A stretch of 36,580 nt of DNA from assembly GCA_900770445.1 (NCBI GenBank), contig CAAGKO010000053.1:1-36580 (forward strand), in the 5' to 3' direction. The notes under the pieces were generated by a model. That model searched no databases and was not told where the DNA came from. It was given only the letters and a program-made list of their open reading frames with translations. Positions 1-6,950 of the stretch are shown in pieces. Every line of letters starts with the position of its first letter. The stretch's first letter is position 1. Source of the DNA: an uncultured Oribacterium sp. (GTDB lineage Bacteria > Bacillota > Clostridia > Lachnospirales > Lachnospiraceae). The position numbers and the translations under genes are program-made.

Positions 1-38
1 TAACCGCGGTGTCGTTGGTTCGAGTCCGACTGGGGGAG
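1..38 (+). tRNA. tRNA-Asn (GUU), 5' part outside window
   Basis: Only the 3' half is present. Base 1 reads as the last anticodon base, followed by AA and the anticodon stem strand CCGCG. The T arm GTTGG/TTCGAGT/CCGAC is intact, then the acceptor strand TGGGGGA and discriminator G at 38. The implied 5' acceptor TCCCCCA and a G discriminator fit Asn. No CCA is encoded. The identity is inferred because two anticodon bases lie outside the window. Confidence 0.75.
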
Positions 39-42
39 TTGT

Positions 43-115
43 GCCGGTATAGCTCAGTTGGTAGAGCAACTGATTTGTAATCAGTAGGTCTTCGGTTCGA
101 GTCCGAATCCCGGCT
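43..115 (+). tRNA. tRNA-Thr (UGU)
   Basis: The full cloverleaf is visible. The acceptor GCCGGTA faces TCCCGGC with one T-C mismatch at pair 6-67. The D arm is AGCTCAGTTGGTAGAGC, the anticodon stem ACTGA/TCAGT carries loop TTTGTAA (anticodon TGT), and the T arm is TTCGG/TTCGAGT/CCGAA. The discriminator is T and no CCA is encoded. It lies 4 nt after the Asn gene, so the two are probably co-transcribed and end at the hairpin at 119-148. Confidence 0.93.
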
Positions 116-118
116 TTC

Positions 119-148
119 AGCCTTAGCTTTCAGAGCTAAGGCTTTTTT
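119..148 (+). terminator. intrinsic terminator after tRNA-Thr
   Basis: A near-perfect stem CCTTAGCT/AGCTAAGG, extended by AG/CT, with a 5-nt loop is followed by six T residues. It closes the tRNA-Asn/tRNA-Thr transcript. Confidence 0.85.
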
Positions 149-187
149 AAACTGATGAATATCGACTCCTCGATATTTATATAAGAT

Positions 188-261
188 GGAACTGTAGCTC
201 AGCTGGTTAGAGCAGTCGGCTCATAACCGATCGGTCCCGGGTTCGAGTCCCCGCAGTTCCA
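188..261 (+). tRNA. tRNA with CAU anticodon (elongator Met or Ile2)
   Basis: The acceptor GGAACTG/CAGTTCC is perfect and the discriminator is A. The anticodon stem GTCGG/CCGAT encloses loop CTCATAA, giving anticodon CAT. The T stem CCGGG/CCCCG has one mismatch. The loop CTCATAA is found in both elongator Met tRNAs and lysidine-modified Ile2 tRNAs, so I cannot decide between them. It is not an obvious initiator, which would carry a mismatched 1-72 pair. No CCA is encoded. A small hairpin at 158-177 (AATATCGA/TCGATATT) lies just upstream with no clear role. Confidence 0.88.
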
Positions 262-268
262 CGCTCCA

Positions 269-292
269 GGCCCCAGTGATGGGGCCTTTTTT
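269..292 (+). terminator. intrinsic terminator after CAU tRNA
   Basis: A 6-bp GC-rich stem GGCCCC/GGGGCC with loop AGTGAT is followed directly by six T residues. It separates the tRNA cluster from htpG. Confidence 0.88.
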
Positions 293-324
293 AATTCTCT
301 TAATTATGAATTATCTATGAATTG

Positions 325-351
325 TTAGCAGTATCACTTGTAGAGTGCTAA
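325..351 (+). promoter_or_regulatory. CIRCE operator (HrcA site) of htpG
   Basis: The right arm GAGTGCTAA matches the CIRCE half-site exactly. The left arm TTAGCAGTA matches TTAGCACTC at seven of nine positions. The spacer is exactly 9 nt, as in the canonical 9-9-9 element. The right half overlaps the proposed -35 of the htpG promoter, where HrcA would block polymerase. This suggests heat-shock control by HrcA; the imperfect left arm may weaken binding. Confidence 0.8.
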
Positions 352-366
352 CATCGGTGTTATACT
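338..366 (+). promoter_or_regulatory. sigma-A-type promoter of htpG
   Basis: A weak -35 TTGTAG (338-343) and a good -10 TATACT (361-366) are separated by 17 nt. The -35 sits inside the CIRCE operator. Start of transcription is expected near 373, giving a leader of about 115 nt. Confidence 0.65.
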
Positions 367-394
367 TCTTTTCGTTGTGAATAAAATACATCAT

Positions 395-453
395 CTGTAT
401 CGTCTTTCATGTCGCTGCCATACGGCTGCCGGACATGAAGCATGACGGTACAG
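395..453 (+). other. stem-loop in the htpG 5' leader
   Basis: CTGTATCGTC (395-404) pairs with GACGGTACAG (444-453) with one G-U pair. Inside it TTCATGTC (406-413) pairs with GACATGAA (432-439). The RBS near 474-478 lies outside the stem, so a classical SD-masking thermometer is not supported; a stabilising or other regulatory role is possible. Confidence 0.55.
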
Positions 454-486
454 GATGAAATCTACATAGTATAAGAGGTAAATGTT

Positions 487-2571
487 ATGGCACAGAAGGG
501 TACACTTTCGATCAATTCTGAAAACATATTCCCGATCATCAAGAAGTGGATGTATTCCGATCAGGATATCTTCGTACGTGAGGAGATCTCAAACGCATGT
601 GATGCGATCACGAAGCTGGAGAAACTGAGTCTCATCGGTGAGTGGACGAAGCCGGCGGACTACAAGGGCAGAGTCGATGTGATCGTCGATTCTGAGCATA
701 AAACCATCACCTTCCAGGATAACGGTATCGGTATGACGGCAGAGGAGGTTGAAAAGTACATCAATCAGATCGCCTTCTCCGGTGCAACCGACTTCATCAA
801 CAAGTATAAGGATAAGGCCAACGATGATCAGATCATCGGGCACTTCGGCCTCGGCTTCTACAGTGTCTTCATGGTCGCAGATCAGGTCGACATCGACACC
901 CTGTCCTATAAGCAGGATGCAACGGCGATTCACTGGACCTGCAACGGCGGCACCGAGTATGAGATGACCGACGGCGACAAGAAGACCATCGGTACCACCA
1001 TCACCCTCCACCTGAACGATGACTGTCTCAAGTACGATAACGAGTGGGAGATGCGTGAGATCATCGAGAAGTACTGCTCCTTCATGCCGGTCGAGATCTA
1101 TATCACGAAGCTCCCGAAGGAAACCGAAACCATCCAGGCGGATCAGAAGAAGGATGGTGATGTCGTCGTAGAAGAGATCCCGGAGAAGGTCGAGAAGGAT
1201 GCCGATGGCAAGGAGACGAAGACACCGGCGAAGCTGAAGATCGAGAAGCGTCCGCAGCTTCTGAACGATACACATCCGCTCTGGGGTAAGACACCATCCG
1301 AGTGCACGAAGGAAGAGTATATCGACTTCTATCATAAGGTATTCCGCGACTATAAGGAGCCACTGTTCTGGATTCATCTGAACATGGACTACCCGTACAA
1401 CTTGAAGGGTATCCTCTACTTCCCGAAGATCAACATGGAGTATGAATCTGCCGAGGGTACCATCAAGCTCTATAACAATCAGGTCTTCGTCGCAGACAAC
1501 ATCAAGGAAGTCATCCCGGAGTATCTGATGCTCCTGAAGGGCGTCATCGACTGTCCGGATCTGCCGCTGAACGTCTCGAGATCCCAGCTCCAGAACGACG
1601 GCTTCGTAAAGAAAATCCAGGATTACATCACAAAGAAGGTCGCCGATAAGCTGTCCGGCCTCTGCAAGACCGATCGTGAGAACTATGAGAAGTACTGGGA
1701 CGATATCGCACCATTCATCAAGTACGGTTGCCTCCGCGACGATAAGTTCTGTAAGAAGATGACCGATTACATCCTCTTCAAGGACATCAACGGCAAGTTC
1801 CTCGCCCTGCCGGAGTGCCTCGAGGTCGAGAAGAGCGACGTCGACGAAGCCGCAGAGAAGGCCAATGCTGAGAACAGCGCTGCGGACGAGACGGCTGCTT
1901 CCACGGAAGATACAGCGAAGACCGCAGAGAACCGTGACAAGGCGGAAAAGAACAAGGTCATCTACTATGTCACCGACCCTGTTCAGCAGAGTCAGTACAT
2001 CGCGATGTTTAAGAATGCAGGTAAGGATGCTGTCATCCTGCCGGAGCGCATCGATCAGCCGTTCATCTCTGAGCTCGAGGCGAAGAACCAGGGCGTTCAC
2101 TTCCGCAGAATCGATGCTGATCTCAGTGAGGAGTTTAAGGCTGAGGTAAGTGAGGATGAGCAGAAGACCCTCGACGAGCAGCAGAAGGATCTGGAAACCG
2201 AGATTCGTGCCGCATCGAAGAAGGATAAGCTGACGGTAAAGCTTCAGAAGCTGACACAGTCCTCCATCGCAGCGATGCTTTCCATCTCCGAGGAGAGCCG
2301 TCGTATGAATGACATGATGAAGATGTATGCGATGAGCGGCATGCCGATGGGCGATATGCCGGTCGATGAGACCCTGATTCTCAATACCGAGCATCCGCTG
2401 GTACAGTATCTGATCGAGCATCGCACGGACGAAGCAGCGAAGGAGACCGTCGATATGATCTCTGAGCAGCTCTATGATCTTGCGAAGCTGCAGCAGTCCC
2501 CGCTGAGCGCTGATGAGATGGCAAAGTTCATAAGCCGCTCAAACGAAATCCTTCTTAAAATGGCAAAGTGA
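487..2571 (+). CDS. htpG: HtpG, bacterial Hsp90 chaperone
   Basis: A cytosolic ATP-dependent chaperone of 694 aa. The N-terminal GHKL ATPase domain (about 1-210) shows the helix REEISNACDA (31-40) with the catalytic Glu and Mg-binding Asn, DNGIGM (78-83) and the GHFGLGFYS lid segment (118-126). The middle domain carries LNVSRSQLQND (361-371), whose Arg contacts the ATP phosphate. The C-terminal dimerisation domain ends in a Lys-rich tail. It is longer than the roughly 620-aa enzymes because of a charged linker (about 210-255) and an Ala/Glu/Asp-rich, low-complexity insert (about 450-489). An AGAGG ribosome site precedes the ATG. It stands alone behind a CIRCE-overlapped promoter, so HrcA control is likely. 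In Bacillus subtilis htpG is not HrcA-regulated, so this wiring differs from that model. Confidence 0.97.
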   Translation: MAQKGTLSINSENIFPIIKKWMYSDQDIFVREEISNACDAITKLEKLSLIGEWTKPADYKGRVDVIVDSEHKTITFQDNGIGMTAEEVEKYINQIAFSGATDFINKYKDKANDDQIIGHFGLGFYSVFMVADQVDIDTLSYKQDATAIHWTCNGGTEYEMTDGDKKTIGTTITLHLNDDCLKYDNEWEMREIIEKYCSFMPVEIYITKLPKETETIQADQKKDGDVVVEEIPEKVEKDADGKETKTPAKLKIEKRPQLLNDTHPLWGKTPSECTKEEYIDFYHKVFRDYKEPLFWIHLNMDYPYNLKGILYFPKINMEYESAEGTIKLYNNQVFVADNIKEVIPEYLMLLKGVIDCPDLPLNVSRSQLQNDGFVKKIQDYITKKVADKLSGLCKTDRENYEKYWDDIAPFIKYGCLRDDKFCKKMTDYILFKDINGKFLALPECLEVEKSDVDEAAEKANAENSAADETAASTEDTAKTAENRDKAEKNKVIYYVTDPVQQSQYIAMFKNAGKDAVILPERIDQPFISELEAKNQGVHFRRIDADLSEEFKAEVSEDEQKTLDEQQKDLETEIRAASKKDKLTVKLQKLTQSSIAAMLSISEESRRMNDMMKMYAMSGMPMGDMPVDETLILNTEHPLVQYLIEHRTDEAAKETVDMISEQLYDLAKLQQSPLSADEMAKFISRSNEILLKMAK

Positions 2572-2575
2572 CAGC

Positions 2576-2604
2576 TTGACGGAGCAGACGGCATCTAATA
2601 TAAT
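2576..2604 (+). promoter_or_regulatory. strong sigma-A promoter ahead of a structured RNA
   Basis: TTGACG (2576-2581), a 17-nt spacer and a perfect TATAAT (2599-2604). This is the best consensus promoter in the window. It begins 5 nt after the htpG stop codon. The predicted start, about 2611, coincides with the first base of a 9-bp closing stem in the downstream RNA. Confidence 0.85.
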
Positions 2605-2610
2605 TTTGTT

Positions 2611-2826
2611 GTCGTTGTTCACAAGTTTCTCGGGCGAAAGGATTTGGGGATGAAGCACATGGCTGGAAACAGACATACGAATCACTTTTTAGCGATGTGT
2701 GCACTCGGATTCTCAGGACAGGCCGGATTCATCGGGCTTAGTTTAAGCTGTGAAATTAATAACGACGTTTATTCGAATACCGTAAAATAATAGAAGGGGG
2801 AACAGCATGCGCTGTTCCCTCTTTTT
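2611..2826 (+). ncRNA. structured non-coding RNA of unknown family
   Basis: An independent transcription unit of about 215 nt with its own promoter and terminator between htpG and purE. GTCGTTGTT (2611-2619), at the predicted 5' end, pairs with AATAACGAC (2758-2766). Nested or alternative helices include TTCACA/TGTGAA (2618-2623/2749-2754), GATGAA/TTCATC (2649-2654/2728-2733) stacked on GCACAT/GTGTGC (2655-2660/2696-2701), a GAAA tetraloop hairpin CTGGAAACAG and GCTTA/TAAGC with a 3-nt loop. Size and rod-like nesting recall 6S RNA or the clostridial raiA motif, but I cannot assign either from memory. A 46-codon ORF with a plausible AAAGGA site lies inside (2650-2790); the helices span its start, so I favour RNA. 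A leader controlling purE is another option. Confidence 0.55.
2798..2826 (+). terminator. intrinsic terminator of the ncRNA
   Basis: A 9-bp stem GGGAACAGC/GCTGTTCCC with loop ATGC is followed by TCTTTTT. It ends the ncRNA transcript; partial read-through would supply purE, for which no convincing separate promoter is visible. Confidence 0.85.
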
Positions 2827-2940
2827 GTTGTTCATTACATGCTCACGCTTCGGCATGAGTTCACTGTGATGCCCTCGGAGGAGAACGTATTCAGAGCGGT
2901 AACGGAAGCCATGCTTCCGCTGATCAGGAAAGGAGTTTGC

Positions 2941-3435
2941 ATGAAAAAAGTTGCGATCATCATGGGAAGTGATTCAGATCTTCCAGTAGTTGAAAAAGGC
3001 ATCAGTGTACTGAAGGATTACGGAGTACCTGTTGAAGTTCATGTATATAGTGCCCACAGAACACCGGAAGAGGCTGCACAGTTCTCGAAATCCGCACGTG
3101 AAAACGGATTCGGTGTCATCATCGCTGCTGCCGGCATGGCTGCACACCTTGCAGGTGCCATCGCAGCGAATACCACACTTCCGGTGATCGGTATCCCATG
3201 TTCATCGAAGGTGCTTGAGGGTATGGATGCCCTTCTTTCCACGGTCATGATGCCACCTGGAATTCCTGTAGCCACCGTCGGCGTCAATACTGCAAAGAAC
3301 GCAGCACTGCTCGCCATCGAGATGCTGGCGATCGAAGATGCAGCACTCGCACAGAAGCTGCAGGATGAGCGTGATCAGAACCACGAGAATATCCTGAAGA
3401 AGAATGCCGCCATCGAGGCGCAGTTCAACAGCTGA
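2941..3435 (+). CDS. purE: PurE, N5-CAIR mutase (class I)
   Basis: Purine biosynthesis enzyme that moves the carboxyl group of N5-carboxyaminoimidazole ribonucleotide to give CAIR. The 164-aa length is typical. The N-terminal MGSDSDLP loop, SAHRTPE and MPPGIPVATVG are class I signatures, so a partner PurK is expected; it is not in this window. I choose ATG 2941 because AAAGGAG lies 5 nt upstream and the family begins with MKKV-type residues; the frame stays open to 2839 but that extension has no ribosome site and no similarity I recognise. A hairpin CGGAAGC/GCTTCCG (2903-2919) sits just ahead of the ribosome site. It is the first gene of the purine cluster, 71 nt before purF. Confidence 0.95.
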   Translation: MKKVAIIMGSDSDLPVVEKGISVLKDYGVPVEVHVYSAHRTPEEAAQFSKSARENGFGVIIAAAGMAAHLAGAIAANTTLPVIGIPCSSKVLEGMDALLSTVMMPPGIPVATVGVNTAKNAALLAIEMLAIEDAALAQKLQDERDQNHENILKKNAAIEAQFNS

Positions 3436-3506
3436 TTTCCGGATGCTTGAATATAAGTGTAAATGTAACTGTCTACCATCAATAAAAAACATCATGAGGG
3501 GAATTT

Positions 3507-4997
3507 ATGGGAAAAATTAATGATGAGTGCGGCGTATTTGGTATGTACTCGAAAACCACCAAACCGCTGGCAAGACTGACCTACTACGGACTGTTCGCCT
3601 TACAGCACAGAGGACAGGAATCGGCCGGTATCGTCGTCAATGATGAGGGTGTATTCCGTTTTTACCGTGAGCTCGGTCTCGTCAGTGAAGCGATGACGAA
3701 GGATCAGCTCGACCGTCTCGGAGAGGGCCAGATTGCCTGCGGACATGTACGTTATTCTACTTCCGGTATCACAAATCGTATCAATGCGCAGCCGATCGTC
3801 GTAAATCATGTCAAGGGTCGTATGGCACTCTGCCATAACGGAAATCTGGTCAATTCCACAGAGCTTCGCCGTAACCTCGAGCTGGAGGGCTGTATCTTCC
3901 AGTCCACCACGGATACCGAGGCGATCTCGTATGTCATCACGCGTGAACGTCTGAAGACGAAGTCGATCGAAGAGGCGGTGACCAATTCTGTAGAGAAGCT
4001 GCACGGTGCCTTCTCTCTGGTCATCATGTCGCCGTCGAAGCTGATCGCCGTACGTGATCCGCATGGCTTCCGTCCGCTCTGCTATGGTGAAACCGAGGAC
4101 GGTTCCGTCGTATTTGCCAGTGAGTCCTGTGCACTCGATGCAGTCGGTGCGAAGCTGGTGCGTGACCTCGAGCCGGGTGAGATCATGGTCATGGACCAGA
4201 ATGGTCTCCGCTCCATCAAGGATCACTGCAAGACGGTGAAGCCGTCTACCTGCGTTTTCGAGTATATCTATTTCGCACGTCCAGATTCCATCATCGATGG
4301 TGCATCTGTACACGATGCCAGAATGCGTGCCGGTGAGTTCCTCGCAGAGGAGCATCCGGTCGATGCAGACGTCGTCATCGGCGTGCCTGACTCCGGCCTC
4401 GATGCCGCGGTCGGCTACAGCCGGAAGTCCGGTATCCCGTATGGTATCGGTCTCATCAAGAACAAGTACATCGGACGAACCTTCATCGCACCAGGACAGA
4501 CGGAGCGTGAGAATCTCGTCAAGATCAAGCTGAACACGATCCGCTCCGAAATCGAGGGCAAGCGTGTCGTCCTGATCGATGACTCTATCGTACGTGGAAC
4601 CACCAGCGCACGTCTCGTCAAGCTCGTGCGGGAGGCCGGCGCGAAGGAAATCCACATGCGTATATCCGCACCGCCATTCCTGTACCCATGCTACTATGGA
4701 ACCGATATCGACAGCCAGGAAAATCTGATCGCCTGTCACCATACCGTCGATGAGATTGCGAAGATCATCGGGGTTGATTCGCTCGGATACCTCAGTGTAG
4801 AGAATGTGCTCCGTATCGCGAAGAATGATCCAAATGCAGGCTACTGTGCCGCGTGCTTCAATGGTCAGTATTCAACGGAGCTGCCAAGCGTCAGCGAGAA
4901 GAATCGTTTCGAAGAGAAGATTCCAAAGGCCTGGAGAGATGCACACACGGATGACCCGAACAAGAAGTGGAATCCGAACAGCGAGGCCAATGCATAA
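3507..4997 (+). CDS. purF: PurF, glutamine PRPP amidotransferase
   Basis: First committed enzyme of purine synthesis, converting PRPP and glutamine to phosphoribosylamine. It is 496 aa and of the Bacillus-type Fe-S class. A short propeptide MGKINDE precedes the catalytic Cys8 of the Ntn-hydrolase domain (CGVFGMY). The phosphoribosyltransferase domain has the PRPP loop VVLIDDSIVRGTT (354-366). Cys249, Cys395, Cys447 and Cys450 match the four cluster ligands of the B. subtilis enzyme, so an oxygen-labile [4Fe-4S] cluster and propeptide processing are expected. A ribosome site (GAGGGGA) precedes the ATG. It is followed after 148 nt by purM. Confidence 0.96.
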   Translation: MGKINDECGVFGMYSKTTKPLARLTYYGLFALQHRGQESAGIVVNDEGVFRFYRELGLVSEAMTKDQLDRLGEGQIACGHVRYSTSGITNRINAQPIVVNHVKGRMALCHNGNLVNSTELRRNLELEGCIFQSTTDTEAISYVITRERLKTKSIEEAVTNSVEKLHGAFSLVIMSPSKLIAVRDPHGFRPLCYGETEDGSVVFASESCALDAVGAKLVRDLEPGEIMVMDQNGLRSIKDHCKTVKPSTCVFEYIYFARPDSIIDGASVHDARMRAGEFLAEEHPVDADVVIGVPDSGLDAAVGYSRKSGIPYGIGLIKNKYIGRTFIAPGQTERENLVKIKLNTIRSEIEGKRVVLIDDSIVRGTTSARLVKLVREAGAKEIHMRISAPPFLYPCYYGTDIDSQENLIACHHTVDEIAKIIGVDSLGYLSVENVLRIAKNDPNAGYCAACFNGQYSTELPSVSEKNRFEEKIPKAWRDAHTDDPNKKWNPNSEANA

Positions 4998-5064
4998 GCC
5001 ACGTGAGGCATGGAAGAGACGCATGGAATAAACGTATCCACACGAAATGTCCATATAAGCTATC

Positions 5065-5108
5065 CGAATGAAATAACATCATGACATTTCACGATAAAAT
5101 GTCATTCG
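5065..5108 (+). other. mutually exclusive inverted repeats before purM
   Basis: ATGACATTT (5081-5089) can pair with AAATGTCAT (5097-5105). Alternatively CGAATGA (5065-5071) pairs with TCATTCG (5102-5108). The two stems share bases, so only one can form at a time. There is no T tract. This may be an mRNA processing or stability element inside the purine transcript, or an operator; CCGAAT is only vaguely like a PurBox. Confidence 0.4.
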
Positions 5109-5145
5109 AAGTATCATGACGATCAAACGATAAAGGAGTTTAGAT

Positions 5146-6195
5146 ATGAATACAAAGAGCTACAGTGAGGCATACAAGGAGGCAGGTGTTGATATCACGG
5201 CCGGCTACAAGTCCGTAGAGCTGATGAAGCAGTACGTTGCGAGAACCATGACCGAGGGTGTCGCATCCGGTCTCGGCGGCTTCGGTGGTCTGTTTGAGCT
5301 TCCGGAGGGCTACAAGCACCCGATTCTCGTATCCGGTACCGATGGTGTCGGCACGAAGCTGAAGATCTCCTTCCTGATGGAGAAGTATGATACCGTCGGC
5401 ATCGACTGTGTGGCGATGTGTGTAAACGATGTCATCTGCTGTGGTGCGAAGCCACTGTTCTTCCTCGATTACATCGCCTGCGGCAAGAACGTGCCGGAGA
5501 AGATCGCGGATATCGTAAAGGGTGTAGCCGAGGGTTGCGTGCAGAGTGACAGTGCGCTGATCGGTGGTGAGACGGCAGAGATGCCGGGCTTCTATCCGGA
5601 GGATGAGTTCGATCTCGCAGGTTTCTCTGTCGGCATCGTAGATAAGGAGAAGGTCATCGACAACAACTCCATGAAGGCAGGCGATGTCGTGATCGCACTT
5701 CCGAGCTCCGGTGTACATTCCAACGGCTTCTCCCTCGTACGTAAGGTCTTCGACATCGACCATATCACGAAGGAGGAACTTCGCAAGCCGCTCGAGGAGC
5801 TCGGTGGTCAGTCCCTCGGTGAGACCCTGCTGACACCGACCGTCATCTATGTAAAGCCGGTGCTCCAGCTGCTTGAGAGGGTGACCGTAAAGGCCATCAG
5901 CCACATCACCGGCGGTGGTTTCTATGAGAATATCCCGAGATCCATCCCGGATGGCCTCGGCGCAAAGATCATGATGGATGACGTACGCGTGCTTCCGATC
6001 TTCAAGCTGATCCAGAAGACCGGCGATGTATCCACGCATGATATGTTCAACACCTACAACATGGGTGTCGGCATGAGCGTTGTTGTAGCGAAGGAGGATG
6101 AGGCACAGGCGCTCGAGGTTCTTCGTGCAAATGGTGTCGAGGCATACCACCTCGGTGAGATCATCGAGTCTGACGATAAGGTCGTTTTAGAGTAA
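5146..6195 (+). CDS. purM: PurM, AIR synthetase
   Basis: Cyclises formylglycinamidine ribonucleotide with ATP to aminoimidazole ribonucleotide. At 349 aa it has the family's normal length. The glycine-rich SGTDGVGTKLKIS segment (about 64-76) binds substrate phosphate and ATP in this superfamily, shared with PurL. GGGFYENIPR and STHDMFNTYNMGVGM are conserved C-terminal signatures. The start is supported by AAAGGAG 8-9 nt upstream. It is followed 11 nt later by the IMP cyclohydrolase gene, within the same operon. Confidence 0.96.
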   Translation: MNTKSYSEAYKEAGVDITAGYKSVELMKQYVARTMTEGVASGLGGFGGLFELPEGYKHPILVSGTDGVGTKLKISFLMEKYDTVGIDCVAMCVNDVICCGAKPLFFLDYIACGKNVPEKIADIVKGVAEGCVQSDSALIGGETAEMPGFYPEDEFDLAGFSVGIVDKEKVIDNNSMKAGDVVIALPSSGVHSNGFSLVRKVFDIDHITKEELRKPLEELGGQSLGETLLTPTVIYVKPVLQLLERVTVKAISHITGGGFYENIPRSIPDGLGAKIMMDDVRVLPIFKLIQKTGDVSTHDMFNTYNMGVGMSVVVAKEDEAQALEVLRANGVEAYHLGEIIESDDKVVLE

Positions 6196-6206
6196 GGAGA
6201 GTAAAC

Positions 6207-6935
6207 ATGGCAACATATGATGTAGCACAGCTTCCAGAGCTGCTGAAGAACAACGAGTACCCTGGCCGTGGCATCGTGATCGGCAAGTCCGCAGATGGAC
6301 AGTCCATCGCCATCGCTTACTTCATCATGGGTCGTAGTGCAAACTCCAGAAACCGCGTATTTATCGAGGATGGTGACACCGTCACCATCTACCCGGCGGA
6401 CGCAAGCAAGGTGGAGGACCCGAGCCTCATCATCTACAGTCCGATTCGTAAGATCGGTGATAATCTGATCGTGACAAACGGTGATCAGACCGATACCATC
6501 TATGATTTCCTGAAGGATGGCAACACCTTCGAGGAGGCACTTGAGACCCGCGAGTTCGAGCCGGATGGTCCGAACTGGACACCGCGTATCAGCGGTCTCG
6601 TGATGCTCGATGATTCCGACCGCTATAAGATGTCGATTCTCAAGTCCCAGGATGCAGAGGGCACGGACTGTGCACGCTATACCTACAGCTACAAGCTGCA
6701 GAACGGCCTCGGCCACTTCATCCACACCTACAAGCAGAACGGAAATCCGATTCCGACCTTCGAGGGTGAGCCGGAGCGTGTCGCGATCCCGAACAGCGCT
6801 GAGGAGTTCGCAGAGGCGATCTGGAACAGCCTGAACGAGGACAATAAGATTTCCATGTACGTACGCTATATCAATGTCGTGGACGGCAGCGTAACAAACA
6901 GAATGATCAACAAGTTCACCCAGGTGAACGCATAA
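6207..6935 (+). CDS. purO: PurO-type IMP cyclohydrolase
   Basis: A 242-aa protein that I recognise as the IMP_cyclohyd family, related to archaeal PurO, which closes FAICAR to IMP, the last step of the pathway. Visible features are the N-terminal NEYPGRGIVIGKS segment, AYFIMGRSANSRNRVF and the conserved GPNWTPRISG. It has no relation to the MGS-fold cyclohydrolase domain of ordinary PurH. The next gene encodes an AICAR transformylase without that domain, so the two together replace bifunctional PurH. The function is assigned from the family and from this pairing. AAGGAGAGT provides the ribosome site, 11 nt after purM. Confidence 0.88.
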   Translation: MATYDVAQLPELLKNNEYPGRGIVIGKSADGQSIAIAYFIMGRSANSRNRVFIEDGDTVTIYPADASKVEDPSLIIYSPIRKIGDNLIVTNGDQTDTIYDFLKDGNTFEEALETREFEPDGPNWTPRISGLVMLDDSDRYKMSILKSQDAEGTDCARYTYSYKLQNGLGHFIHTYKQNGNPIPTFEGEPERVAIPNSAEEFAEAIWNSLNEDNKISMYVRYINVVDGSVTNRMINKFTQVNA

Positions 6936-6950
6936 GAGGAGAGGGCAGTG

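Noticed and set aside
395..478. ROSE or fourU-type RNA thermometer in the htpG leader.
   Set aside because: The ribosome binding site is not within the predicted stem.
2650..2790. A 46-codon ORF (starts MKHMAGNRHT) with an AAAGGA site 7 nt upstream.
   Set aside because: Not fully excluded, but it lies entirely within the transcript whose ends pair in a long closing stem, its start codon is inside predicted helices, and its codon use is less biased than neighbouring genes. Kept as the alternative to the ncRNA.
2839..2940. N-terminal extension of purE to ATG 2839.
   Set aside because: No ribosome site and no PurE-like residues in the extension; ATG 2941 has a strong site and matches the family's N-terminus.
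2590..2940. Purine (guanine) riboswitch upstream of purE.
   Set aside because: The conserved core joints of that class were not found; the structure present is different.
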